From assembly GCF_033115175.1 (NCBI RefSeq), contig NC_084827.1:150033701-150097700 (forward strand): a DNA stretch of 64,000 nt, in the 5' to 3' direction. Of this stretch, positions 49,431 to 60,535 are shown piece after piece (position 1 is the first letter of the stretch; each line of letters begins with the position of its first letter). A model generated the notes under the pieces. The model saw only the letters and a program-made list of their open reading frames with translations. It had not been told where the DNA came from and made no database searches. A program made the position numbers and the translations under genes. The DNA is from Lepus europaeus. Lineage: Eukaryota > Chordata > Mammalia > Lagomorpha > Leporidae.

Positions 49431-50299
49431 GTATTTTCTTTCTCCTAGAAGCAGAGAGGGAAGAGTCTGGGATAAAATATAGAAGTGAAAGATAAAGCAC
49501 AAGTCAAGAGACTTGCTCATTGATCACAAGTAAACAATTTGGGTGTCAGATTCATTATGAAGATGGTTTAGAGACATCCATCATAAACATCTTTAATTAT
49601 TTTATGGCAAAGAAAACAAAGCTAGCAACTGTAGCATCCCATTTGTCATGATCCATATACATTAGGAGTATGTTGAGTTCTGCAAAACAGACTTTGAAAG
49701 ATTGCTGCTGAAAAACTGAAACAGTGCACAAGTGAGGACTCAGGAGAATGAGGGAAGCAACTGAAATTACATCTTGTTGGAATGGCTGAAGAAACCATGA
49801 GAAAGGAAGACATAGGCTTTTGATAGCTGTCTTCGGACACTTGAAGATGAGAACAAGGTAATACATTTATTCTCCACAGATTTGATCTTGGAACTGAGGC
49901 AAAAAACTTTGGCACAATAGTCAGGAAAATTTTGGCTTAGGAGAAGGAAGAGCTTACATGTACTCAAAATTCAGAGTTAAAAGCCTACCAAACAACAAAC
50001 TAGACACGGAGAATGCATTGTATTGGGTGAGGACTAAGGAGATTGGACCTATGGGAATACTGGATGCACTAAGGATGCTTTGAATATCATCGTGTAAGGG
50101 CAAGATTCTATTATGATAGATACCAGGTTTGTGAGCCCATGTTCTCTGTTTACAGATTAAGAAATGAAAGATTAGGAAAAACAAAGAATTTATAAAAATC
50201 ATTCAGCTGGTAGGCTGATATGATTAAAATTTTTATCCCGACAGGAAATGCATATGGTCTTAATCATTAAGCAACTGGGGTATAGGAGACCTTCTTCAA
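49431..50299. other. GPR1: GPR1 intron
   Basis: No gene or repeat recognised in about 870 bases. Confidence 0.4.
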
Positions 50300-50309
50300 G
50301 AGTGCTTAA

Positions 50310-50598
50310 GCTGGGGCCAGCACTGTGGCATAGTAGGTTAATGCCCTCTGATCCAGTTCTCTGCTATGGCCTGGGAAAGCAGTAGAAGATGGCCCAAGTC
50401 CTTGGGCCCCTGCACCTGCATGGGAGACCAGGAGGAAGCTCCTGGCTCCTGGCTTTGGATGCAGCTCTGGCCATTGTGGCCAATTGGGGAGTGAACCATC
50501 GGATGGAAGACCCCTCTCTCTTTCTGCCTCTCCCTCTCTCTCTGTGTAACTCTGACTTTCAAATAAATAAATAAATAAATCTTAGGGAAAAAAAAAAG
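50310..50598 (+). mobile_element. C SINE with internal deletion
   Basis: Jumps from TAGTAGGTTAATGCCC straight to TCTGATCCAG, losing the B-box region (about 60 bases). Target duplication gagtgcttaa at 50,300-50,309 and 50,599-50,608. Confidence 0.94.
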
Positions 50599-50608
50599 GA
50601 GTGCTTAA

Positions 50609-51150
50609 ACCAGCAGAGTTTCTGACAATGATGTTGAGTTTAGAGGATGTCTACTTTCCTTTTCTAGAGTTCTACCCATGGTTGTGTGAAAAAAACAAGA
50701 CAAAACAAAACATCAACCACTCTTCTCTGTAAATAAAGGTGGCTATGAAGGAAGAAGTTCAGAGTGGTAAGAGAAAGAGAAAGCCATTTAGACTCTTCCT
50801 CATTGTTCCCCATTTCCCACCTCCACTTCTAGGCCAGTGGAATCGGTCTGTAAGAATGGTTTTTAACTTGGCCTTCCTGTTATAACTGCGTTAGTACTGT
50901 GTCAGAGGCCCATATTTGCCTGAGATCTATTCTATTCCTGGGGCTAGTTTTGATTCTGCTGCTAAAGTCTCTGAAAGATGACTTCTGAAGACCCAGATTA
51001 CCTGGAACCTGAACCAACTCTCATCCAGCCTGTGATAGCTAGATTCTGAGGGATACGTGAAGAGAGGATACATAGGTAATGAATACCCCATAATGCTCCA
51101 TAGCAGGTTAAGTCCCAATGCTCTTTTGTTCTCTCTTGTTGACCTGGACC
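50609..51150. other. GPR1: GPR1 intron
   Basis: Nothing recognised. Confidence 0.4.
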
Positions 51151-51151
51151 A

Positions 51152-51187
51152 TGCAGCAGCTTTACCCACTACACCACAGCGCCGGCC
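51152..51187 (-). mobile_element. C SINE head stub
   Basis: CTACACCACAGCGCCGGCCCC only. The rest is gone. Confidence 0.75.
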
Positions 51188-51271
51188 CCTGCAGTCACTT
51201 TCAAATGGTATACATCCAAGTCCTTGCTAACATTTCAGGCATAGGACATGAACGTGAGAAGAAAATTAAAA

Positions 51272-51602
51272 GGGGCCGACTCTGGCACAGTGGGTTAATC
51301 TTCTGCCTGCAGTGCTGGCATCCCATATGGTCACCAGTTCTAGTCCCAGCTGCCCCTCTTCCAATCCAGCTCTTGGCTGTGGCCTGGGAAAGCAGTGGAA
51401 GATGGCCCAAGTCCTTGGGCCCATGCACCCAAATGGGAGACCAGGAAGAAGCACCTGGCTTCTGGCTTCGGATTGGCATAGCTCTGGTTGTTGTGACCAT
51501 TTGGGGAATGAACCAATGGAGGGACGACCTTTCTCTGTCTATCCTTCTCACTGTATTAACTCTACCTCTCAAATAAATAAATAAAATCTTTTTTAAAAAA
51601 AA
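51272..51602 (+). mobile_element. C SINE
   Basis: GGGGCCGACTCTGGCACAGTG head to CTCAAATAAATAAATAAAATC, bordered by aaaattaaaa / aaaatttaaaa. Confidence 0.92.
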
Positions 51603-52440
51603 AATTTAAAAGTGGACATTAATTTTTTGCCCAGTTTCTTGCTCTAAACAAAGTCTCCTGGGGTTCTGAAGACTCTGTTTTTTCCTCTGCCTAGCAGAGC
51701 CCTTGAAGGGAACCATGTTTGTTATAGGAAGAGTGTCCTCTACAAGGTAGTAAGACCTGTGGTCACATCTCTTGAATCTTCCCCCTAAGTTCTCTTCAGC
51801 CTCAATTTTTTTGTTAAAACAAATGGGAGCGCCCAGTCCCATCTCTAATCTTCAGTGGCCTGAACTACAAGTCTATAGTCACAGGCATGTTCTGTAGTAG
51901 TTTTTCTAAGGTAGACAATGCCCATGAGGAAAATTATATTCTCACTTTAAAACTTTCTTTCCCTTTGGTCTGAAAGGGAGGTTTTTTCTACTTACTGCTT
52001 ACTTTGCTGATGGCGAAGTGAATCTAGCTATGAGATTATTATTTAAGTTCTTATTTTGGCTATGCTATTACAGAAAAATGTTAGCCATCTCTTTCATAAG
52101 GTCTAAAGATTAAATTGTGCGTCCTACAGATTCCTTCATAATAGAATTAGTTTCCTACCTTGAAGAGAATAGAGAAATGAAAGAACAAGTTGGGCTTAGA
52201 ATAGAGAAATGAGGGAGCAAGTCCTAGATCGCTTGCTGACAATAGCAATATTACATGAATACTTAGCAAACCGTTTCAACCATTAGATAACAACTTAAGA
52301 AAACATTTACCAGAAGGTCCAATGCCTTCTATAAATTTTAAGAATCATGTGTTTGAAAACACCTCTTAAATATCTAACATGGTGTAGTTTGTTTAACCAG
52401 TAAACTTAAGCACAACCATATAAAAACCAGGAGGAAAAGA
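51603..52440. other. GPR1: GPR1 intron
   Basis: Nothing recognised. Confidence 0.4.
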
Positions 52441-52449
52441 AAGCTAGGC

Positions 52450-53000
52450 ATCAGAAGCAATGGGTGGCAGGCCTATTAATGGCTGATCTGTACAGTGATC
52501 TGCCCTCAAGGAGACCCAACAGGCCAGTCCACTGCAGTGGCTTTCAATGTGGTAAGCCTGGGCTTCAGCAGAAGTCAGCTTGTGAAGAGCCCTGGCAGCT
52601 CTGCCAAGAGTTGGATCACTGGAAATGGACCTGCCCTGGAGTCGAAGGATGCCCGGATCAGAGCCACAGATCTTATTGGCTCTAAGCTGAAAAGTCCTTC
52701 AGTCAGCCCAATTTCCAAAGTGACCACTGCAGCCGAGGGTATGGTCAAGTAGGGTCAGTAACATTGCAGGCAGAACTGTAAATTTCTTGTTAGAGATGCC
52801 CCCTGCCTTTACCTGGCCAGCTCTCCTCCCAGGCCAGCCAAGTAATGAAAGTCAACAGAGTGCCTTCCCCTAGGAGGTTCACACCTCCCTTAGGATATAC
52901 CCCATGTGAAGAGATAGATAGGTCTGGGCCTCTTAACTCACAAGGCCTAAAGCCCACCAGATTATTATCAAGCCCCTTCTATCAGGTTCTATTTGCCTCT
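52450..53000 (+). mobile_element. Gag/pro-like retroviral fragment (ERV1-like), fossil
   Basis: A short stretch near 52,590-52,640 encodes a retroviral nucleocapsid-type zinc knuckle (C..C....H....C spacing, CQELDHWKWTCPG), as in gammaretrovirus-like Gag. The sequence after it has a protease-like feel. It is a broken fossil of a few hundred bases with several breaks, lying directly before an L1 3' UTR. Family assignment is tentative. Confidence 0.5.
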
Positions 53001-53730
53001 CAATCAGAAAACTTAATTGTAGCTTAGACAGCACCTTTCTTAGCTCCTCTAATAATGACTCTGTCCTTTGTTCTAGACCCTGTCTAGCACACTTGGGCCT
53101 TATTCCTTTGTAATCATAACCTCTACTCTACCACCAATGGCTCTACTCCCAACCTGTGTGTACTGATGGTCCTCTTCCCCACTTAATGCTGTATAATTGT
53201 TCAAACCTGGTAAATGCCACTCTTAGGATCATTGGTTACTATCCTCACTCTGTCTTTTATGACCTTGTCTAAATATGATCAGAGTCGGCAAACTTGGAAG
53301 GCTTCCATAGCCTTGGCAACTCATGACGACAGCCTAAGGTGGTTACTGGCACCATAAACTAGAGTGTCAATTTGTTGGGTCAACAATAGGAGCCACTGTG
53401 CACTTGCTCCTCATGTGGGATCTCTGTCCTTAATGTGCTGTACATTTTGATTTAATGCTATAACTAGTACTCAAACAGTATGTTTCACTTTGTGTTTCTA
53501 TGTGGGTGCAAACTGTTGAAATCTTTATACTAAATTGATCTTCTGTATATAAAGAGAATTGAAAATGAAACTTGATGTGAATGGAAGGGGAGAGGGAGCG
53601 GGAGAGGGGAGGGTTGCGGGTGGGAGGGAAGTTATGGGAGGGGGAAGCCATTGTAATCCATAAGCTGTACGCTGGAAATTTATATTCATTAAATAAAAGT
53701 TTAAAAAAATTGAAAAAAAAAAACAAAACA
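53001..53730 (+). mobile_element. Rabbit-type L1 3' UTR
   Basis: Ends with GGAAATTTATATTCATTAAA, a TAAAAGTTTAAAAAAA tail and A-rich sequence. The stretch 53,281-53,712 matches the reversed copy at 39.2-39.7 kb. A G-rich purine tract at 53,583-53,645 is typical of L1 3' UTRs. Confidence 0.85.
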
Positions 53731-53998
53731 AAAACAAATGGGAGCTAGTTTATCTCAATACACCACAATGGACAAAGGTTTGTGATCTATTTCTGAACAT
53801 CTAGACACCTCACCCTACACATTCAAGGATTTACTTATAATTACCCCAGGTAAGAGAATATTTTCCATAGTGCTTTCCCTTCTTGATTTATTCCAAAACA
53901 CAGATGGTATGATGTAGGGCTGAGATGGGTGAGATAAGTGAGGTTGCATTGTGCAAGTGAATGGTAGGACCCTGTTTTCATTTTTAAATTTGATGAAT

Positions 53999-54306
53999 GG
54001 GATAGGCATATGTCTTTCCAGTTAAGTTGCCACTTGGGACGCACGCATTCCATTTCAGAGTACCTTGGTTCAGTTCCCAACTCTGATCTAGATTCTGGTT
54101 TCTTGTTAACGCATATGTAACCTAGGAGGCAGCAGGTGATGGCTCAGGTATTTGGTCCCCGTCACCCATCTGTGAGACCCATTTTGAGTTTCTGGTACCT
54201 AAGTTTGGCCTAGCCTAGTCCTGGACATTTGGGGAGTGAAATAAGGAATGGGATACCTCTTGTCTGCCTGTCTCTCTGCCTTTCAAATAGTAAAATAATA
54301 AAACAA
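53999..54306 (+). mobile_element. C SINE, old
   Basis: GGGATAGGCATATGTCTTTCC head to TTTCAAATAGTAAAATAAT. Confidence 0.85.
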
Positions 54307-54494
54307 AATATTAACATTTTGTTTATTATGGTTTTTTGGTCTTACTTTTGGTTACTGAGGGTTATGGTGCTCTGTTTAAGATTTTGCCTCGATGGCCTTA
54401 CTCTAGTTCCAACCTGCCATGTCACTTGACTGCATTTATGCCCACAATTATTAAGTGGCCCAGTATGTTGAAAGAAAAGAGGAACTCAGGTTAG

Positions 54495-54580
54495 ATGTTC
54501 TAAGTCTTAGTTCTAAACATTGCTGGATCTGTGACTTTGGACAAATCATCCTGCCAGTAGGGTCCCAGTGGAAAATACAG
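54495..54580 (+). mobile_element. MIR fragment
   Basis: CTAAGTCTTAGTTCTAAAC, then GGATCTGTGACTTTGGACAA as in the MIR core. Confidence 0.5.
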
Positions 54581-54718
54581 GTGGCTTTTAGTTCTACATG
54601 ATTCTGCTTCTCAGAAGGTCAAAGATGGCAGGACAATGTATTCTATCTCTTCTATTACTCTCTATGCTTCTGAAATCCAGTGCTTTGCCCAGAGCAGACA
54701 TTTAAAACAGAACTCCAG

Positions 54719-55089
54719 GTGGCACCACAGCTCACTTGGCTAATCCTCCACCTGTGGTGCCAGCACCCCGGGTTCTAGACCCGGTTGGGACGCTGGATTC
54801 TGTCCCAGTTGCTCCTCTTCCAGTCCAGCTCTCTGCTGTGGCCTGGGAAGGCAGTGGAGAATGGCCCAAGTGCTTGGGCCCTGCACCTGCCTGGGAAGCA
54901 CCTAGCTCCTGGTTTCGGATTGGCCATTTGGGGGTGAACCAATGGAAAAAAGGAAGACCTTTCTCTCTGTCTCTCTCTCACTGTTTAACTCTGCCTGACA
55001 AAAAAACAAAAACAAAAACAAAACAAAAAACCAAAAAACAAAACAAAACAAAACAAAACCAAAAAACAAAACAAAACAAAACAAAAACC
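54719..55089 (+). mobile_element. C SINE with (AAAAC)n tail
   Basis: Young-type body, shortened in the middle. The A-tail has become an AAAAC/AAAACC repeat at 55,003-55,088. Confidence 0.92.
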
Positions 55090-56806
55090 TCCAAGTAAAT
55101 GTTTTTGTCACATATTAGATAAAAGATAGGAACCAAGGTCCATCTGAAACAAAAAGCCTACATAAATTAAAAGCATACTGCAAATGAAACAAAATCTCTC
55201 CAAGCAAGAGTATCATCCCACTCCTATCACTCCTATTCCTCCCACAGAAAAGAATGAATCTGAAATTATTGGTTTTTCTGGTCCGTTTAAGTACAGCAAA
55301 GTCTTGTTGATTTTTTTTTTTTCCCCAGGAAATATTCTGTTCAAATATTTCAGGTTTTGAGCGAAGCAGACTTGTGTAATCATCCAGCCTCAGGGATTTC
55401 TTTCCATCTAACGATACAAGTACCACCCCAATGAGTCACATTTCATAAAATGTAACATCTGTGCGAGAAGGTTATAAACATCAGCAATGCCCAAAAGAGC
55501 CGGAGAACTTTACAAGAAATAGAATTTCCACTTCCCAACCCGTTCTTCACATGTAAGTTTGTGGAACTGGAAAGAAAAGAAAGCATTTGTGCTTACAGCC
55601 CTAACTCCTTTTTCTTTTCTCCTCACTTTTCTTTGAGGAAGACAGGTGAGGGTGCGGGGGAGGGAAGAGAATAAAAGATCGTGGTTCAATGGTAAAAAAA
55701 AAACATATAATACTTCAAGAGCTGTTTTCTTTACCCTGACTTTATTTCATGCTATGGCATCTTTTCCATTTACCTATCTTCTGAGCAGGGTTAGCAATAA
55801 GAGGGCAAGAATCACTTCTGAGACCTTAATCTGCAGATTCTTTCTGGGAGTAAACAGTATATAGCAATAACTGTACAGTAAATAATTTTAACATCTTTCT
55901 TGCATATTTGATACTAATCACCATGTCTCGGATAGAAAGGTCTAAGTCGTTAAGGAAAATGCAAGTGACCTTCTAGAGTGGTTCTTAGAAAGGACGCATG
56001 AATGCACACATCCTCACCATCTCAGTGTAGATACCTCAAAAGTCAAGTGTGTCTCCAGGAACCAGGCTTCAGAAAGTAGTTGGAAATTATCTTGACACCT
56101 CTACAAGCAACACAATAGCCATTCACTGAAATATAACACAAGCAGTTTACCTCCTGAGGAGAAACGTGGAAGAAACTCAGGATACAAGAAAATTTCTTTT
56201 TAAAGATTCTACTTTCAGACTAATTTCCTATATCCTTTCTTCGCCAAAGATTTTTCTCTAAGAGCACAAAATCAGGCAAATCATTTTAAACCCAAAGCTT
56301 GATTCCCTGAAACCGTGTGTGGTAACCCCTGTAACTACTTATTCAAAGCAAGAAAGTTTGGTGACCTTAGGTGAATCTTCAAAACCACTGAAGAGTAGGC
56401 ATATTAACAGCACCTACCTATAGGTATCCTGAGGTGAAGACACTTTCATTTTGCTTGCATTCAAGAAAACAAAGTTTTGAAGGTTCCAAAAAAAAAAAAA
56501 AAAAAAAAAAAAGAAGAAGAATAGCTATTAAATTATTTCTCTATAAATCCAATTCCATCATACTAACCTGGAAAATGGCACTAAAAGGCAGTGTTCAGAA
56601 GCTTCTTTAGAATTACCTGTCTTCTTTCATTTCAAAATCCACTTATTAAGCAACACCGAGCTTCATGCCAGTTACAGTACAAAGGAAATACTCTTCTCCA
56701 ACAGGTTTTCCTAGCTCATAATGTGCTTAGGCAGCAATGACAGGCACTGAATTATTGCCCTAAAATGGATTTGGGAAGCCTACATTAAAGATATATGTAA
56801 TATTGT
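55090..56806. other. GPR1: GPR1 intron, longest repeat-poor stretch
   Basis: About 1.7 kb almost free of recognisable repeats apart from a poly-A run at 56,487-56,513. No exon could be supported. Confidence 0.45.
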
Positions 56807-57098
56807 GTGGGTGTTTAGCTCAACAGTTAAGCCACAACTTGGGATGTCCCTCTCCCATGTGAGAATGCCTGGGTTCAAGTCCCAGCTCCTCTTCTGATTC
56901 CAGCTTCCTGCTAATGTGCAATCTGGGAGGCAGCAGGTGATGGCTCAAGTACTCGGGTCCCTGCCACCTACACATGAGACTCCAGATTGAGTTCCTGGCT
57001 TTGACTTGGCCTAGCCACACCTATTGCAGGCATTTGGGGAGTGGAACAGCAGATGAAGATCTCCCTTTGTCTCTGTGCCTCTGTCTTTCAAATTTAAA
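56807..57098 (+). mobile_element. C SINE, old
   Basis: GTGGGTGTTTAGCTCAACAG head to CTTTCAAATTTAAAAG. Confidence 0.87.
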
Positions 57099-57102
57099 AG
57101 AG

Positions 57103-57455
57103 GGGGTAAAATGCATTTCCGCACAGTTGGTTCAAGCTGCCCCCTCTGCTTAAAATGCCAGCATTCTATATATCTGAGCACCAGTTGGAGTCCCAGATGC
57201 TTTGCTTCTTATCCAGCCCCCTCCTAATGTGCCTGGGAAAGCAGAGAGGATGGCTCAAGTGTCTGGGTACCTGTCATCCACCTGGATGATCGTGATGGAA
57301 TTTCTGACTCCCAGCTTCCACCTGGAACAATAGTTTCCCCTCCCCCACTCCCCGCCCTGTTGTGGCCACTGGGGATCGAATCCGTGAATGGAAGATGTCA
57401 CTCTGTGTGTCTATGTCCCTCTGCCTTTCAAATAAATCCATAAATCTTGTAAAAG
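57103..57455 (+). mobile_element. C SINE, diverged
   Basis: Weak head (GGTAAAATGCATTTCCGCAC), normal body, CTTTCAAATAAATCCATAAAT tail. Confidence 0.85.
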
Positions 57456-57859
57456 AAGATATGTATACATACATATATAAATAAAATATTGACTAATGGC
57501 TTATTCTGTGTCTTTTCATCAGGGGAAGTGAGTCAATGAGTTGTACCCCAGGAACACCCAATCAGCCACCTTTCATATACATTTCCACTCACCAAGGGCC
57601 CCTAGATTAGCACACTTTGGTGACCTTTTCTGTCATTTAAATATGCTAAATTTCTACCCAAATGCAAGCTTTCTCCCCAACAGGATCTCAATGTGACTTA
57701 ACAAAGGGAAGTTAGTTAAAAAAAAAAAAAGTAAATTTGTCCTTGGGCTGTATTAATAGAATCAAGAGAGTGTTTGTCCATCTCTACTTGAACTGGTCAG
57801 ACTGCACCTGGGGGGCTATTGTGTTCTTTTTTAGGAATTACAACTTACGAGGAACAATG

Positions 57860-58110
57860 ATCAACTGGACTATGTCCAGAAGAGAGGAGACAGGATGGAG
57901 GAAAAGTTTCAAACTACATCATGCGAGGAACATTGAATGTACTGGTGAAGGCCGCTTGTTCTGGAAAAGAGAGCAGGGTTACATTTTTCAAATGCCCAGG
58001 GGCTGCTGGCAGAGGAAGGGACTCTCATTATCAGGCCAGAGAGTAAAAATAAGAATGTAAGAGAAGCAGAATTTAGCTCAGTGTAAGGCAGAACGTACTA
58101 AAAACTATAG
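57860..58110 (+). mobile_element. L3/CR1-like ancient LINE fragment
   Basis: AAGAGAGGAGACAGGATGG, CTTGTTCTGGAAAAGAG and AGAATTTAGCTCAGTGTAAGG resemble the L3 (CR1) 3' segment. Very diverged. Confidence 0.4.
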
Positions 58111-58127
58111 TTGTTAAAAATGGATAT

Positions 58128-58408
58128 TTGGGGTGGGTTGTTCAGGGTAGCAGTTAAGACACTAGGTCTTATACTGGAATGCTTAGCTTCCATACTTGAC
58201 TCTAGCTCCTGGTTCTAACTTCCTGTTATAACAGAGCCCGGAAGTCAGGAGTGATGGCTTCAGTAACTGAGTTCTGCCACCCATGGGGGAAGGCTTGGAT
58301 CGACTTTCTGGCTTCTGGCTTTTGCCCCTTTGCCATTGTAGGTGTTTTTGCAGTGAATCAGCAGATGGCAATGTGCTCTTTCTGTCTCTCAAATTTAAAA
58401 AGAAAAAA
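58128..58408 (+). mobile_element. C SINE, old
   Basis: GGGGTGGGTTGTTCAGGGTAG head to CTGTCTCTCAAATTTAAAAAG. Confidence 0.85.
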
Positions 58409-58499
58409 AAGGGCTTTTGTTTGGCTAATAAATATCTATTAAGCGCCTGCTATATATTCTGGGCCTCTGGATAAACAGTAGTGAACAGAACCCATAGAG

Positions 58500-58865
58500 C
58501 TTGGTGTAAGGCCACCACAAAACACCAAACACCGGAGTAAGGGAAAGGGTTTACTGGAGAAAACTCAGCAGACCAGAGGGAAGGGGTGAAGCAGAAAGAG
58601 AGCATGTGTCCAGGAAACGGGTCCTAATATCCCTTTTCCAGGGGGCGGGTAGGGAGGCAGGAGTAGCGAATCCCATTAGGATGGGGGTGGAGCTGACATC
58701 GGTGGTTGGGCCATGTGGCCACCTGGCTTCCAGCAATGGCTGTGGGGGCTAGAGCTAGGATGGTGTCAGGGTGTAGATCGCACCATAGATAAGACTGCAC
58801 CATTTTACTAACACTTGGGTTCCATTGTAGAGCTGAGTGAGAAGATGGTACATTCCTCATACCTG
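58500..58865 (-). mobile_element. ERV1-type solo LTR, fossil
   Basis: Read on the minus strand: a C-rich U3, then an R/U5-like end with CAGTAAACCCTTTCCC and GGTGTTTGGTGTTTTGTGG, a layout common in class I LTRs. No internal region is attached. Borders approximate. Confidence 0.5.
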
Positions 58866-58889
58866 AATATGTTTAGAGAGGTAACCACA

Positions 58890-59205
58890 GGGGCTCGCAC
58901 CATGGCATAGCATGTAAAGCTGCAGCCTGCAGTGCCAGTATCTCAAGTGGATACCAGTTCCAGTCCTAGCTCCTCTACTTCCCATCCAGTTCCCTGTTAA
59001 TGCAGCTGGGAAAGCAGCAGAAGATGGTCCAAGTGCTTGGGCCCCTGCACCCAAGTAGGAGATCTGGAAGAAGCTCCTGGCTCCTGATCAGCCTAGCTCT
59101 TGCTGTTTGCGGCCATCTGGGGAGTGAACCAGCAATGGAAGACCTCTCTTTCTCTCTCCACCTCTCTGTAACTCTGCCTTTCAAAAATAAAAATAAATCT
59201 TAAAA
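58890..59205 (+). mobile_element. C SINE
   Basis: Target duplication agaggtaaccaca (58,877-58,889) and agaggtaatcaca (59,206-59,218), one difference. Confidence 0.95.
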
Positions 59206-59468
59206 AGAGGTAATCACAAAGTTAGGTTTTGAAGCCAGACATCAGGCAACAAATGTGAGTGACTTGATAATGTATAAAGTTGACAACTCTGAAATCCTAG
59301 GGTTTTGGTTGCTCCAGTGTTACAGGGGACTCTGCTGGCTCTCCTAGCCACTGTGAATGCGACCACAGACACATACAGGAGTGCCTCTGCTGAGGTTTGA
59401 GATGGAAGGTTGAACAGGAGAGCGCTCCGGAACCTCTTCCGAATGTATCATCCTCAAAGAGCTAGTTG
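59206..59468. other. Spacer between SINEs
   Basis: Nothing recognised. Confidence 0.4.
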
Positions 59469-59716
59469 CTTTTTTTTTTTTTTTTAAGATGTATTTATTT
59501 GGAAGGCAGACAATAGAGACAGAAGTAGAGACAGAGAAGAGATCTTCCTCCCAAGTGGGTGGCAGGGGCCCAAGCACTTGGACCATTGTCCACTGCCTTC
59601 TCTGCAAGCTGGTTTGGAAGCATGGCACCGAGACTCAAACCACTGCTCCCAAATGGAGTAAGAGCAGCATCACAACTGCGCCGTTTAACCCATGGCTGCA
59701 CCTCAAGGCTGACCCC
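59469..59716 (-). mobile_element. C SINE, shortened
   Basis: Poly-T, AAGATGTATTTATTTGG to CTCAAGGCTGACCCC, with internal losses. Confidence 0.82.
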
Positions 59717-59939
59717 TGGTTGCCAACTTGCTAAAAACATTGGAGAATGAGAATTCCCCCTTTGCAAAAACAATTTCCGGTCATTAATCTCTTTGAAAGT
59801 GTACGAAGTCAGAGTAGCTTAGGATCATGGGACTGGAGTCTGACAAGGCCTATTGGCATTATTATCATGAGGCCTGCCCATGCAGGGTGCCACCTAGGCC
59901 ACGTATTCAGTTCACCTCAAGACTATGATCTGCTGGGTA

Positions 59940-60535
59940 CCTGCGACCTCACCGGGGCCGGAATCCGCGGAGGCCGCCGCCATCACGGGGCCGTCCCCAC
60001 CCTCATTGCAGCACCCGCCTCAGGCGCCCGCTCCCATTGCTGCTCTCTCTGAGCGGCGCATCCAACTCACCTCCTCTCTCCTAACCCCTTCATTTGGATT
60101 GCTTTCTAGGGACAACCAAACACAGCGATCTGGCGGCGTACTGGTCAGAACGAGTCCACTTTGGTGGGAGGAGACTAGTGCCCAACCTAAACACCGAGGA
60201 CTTCCGGGTCAGGGGCCACGTGGTGGCCCTGAGGTGGTGGCGCAAAGGTCGCGGGGTGCTGGCACGCTGCGTTCTGCACGGTTTTGCCGCCGCGTGTATC
60301 GTCTCTTGGGTCGTTCCCGAATGCGCTCTCCATAAAAATCCCGTGAGTTAGTAAGTAAACTGTTTTTCTGTGGAACGCGAGGGGCGGAGATGGGAACCGG
60401 TGGTTTAAAGCCCAATAGGTAACATCTGGACGCGGGGTCGGGAAAGACAGAATGGGGAAACTGACAAAGACGATGATGGGATGATAGAGGAATGCTCGGC
60501 ATGGGAAAAACCCCCCATCTGGTGCCCGCGCGAAA
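59940..60535. promoter_or_regulatory. CpG island: candidate GPR1 promoter and/or GPR1-AS promoter and imprinted DMR
   Basis: About 45 CpGs in roughly 600 bases, the only CpG-dense block between the GPR1 coding exon and the window end. On the minus strand a perfect donor GAG|GTGAGT sits at 60,071-60,065, fitting a GPR1 leader exon spliced to the acceptor at 29,037. On the plus strand two good donors (CCC|GTGAGT near 60,343 and TTA|GTAAGT near 60,350) could serve an antisense transcript. Inference only; no transcript data. Confidence 0.65.

Noticed and set aside
48675-49448. 257-codon open frame as a novel gene
   Set aside because: Its core is recognisably ATP synthase subunit d with parental 3' UTR and A-tail; a retrocopy, not a new gene.
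57737-58060. 107-codon frame as a gene
   Set aside because: The sequence resembles an old L3/CR1 fragment and has no recognisable domain.
59925-60351. Plus-strand frames over the CpG island as a new protein
   Set aside because: GC-rich DNA lacks stops by chance; no domain or conserved motif is visible.
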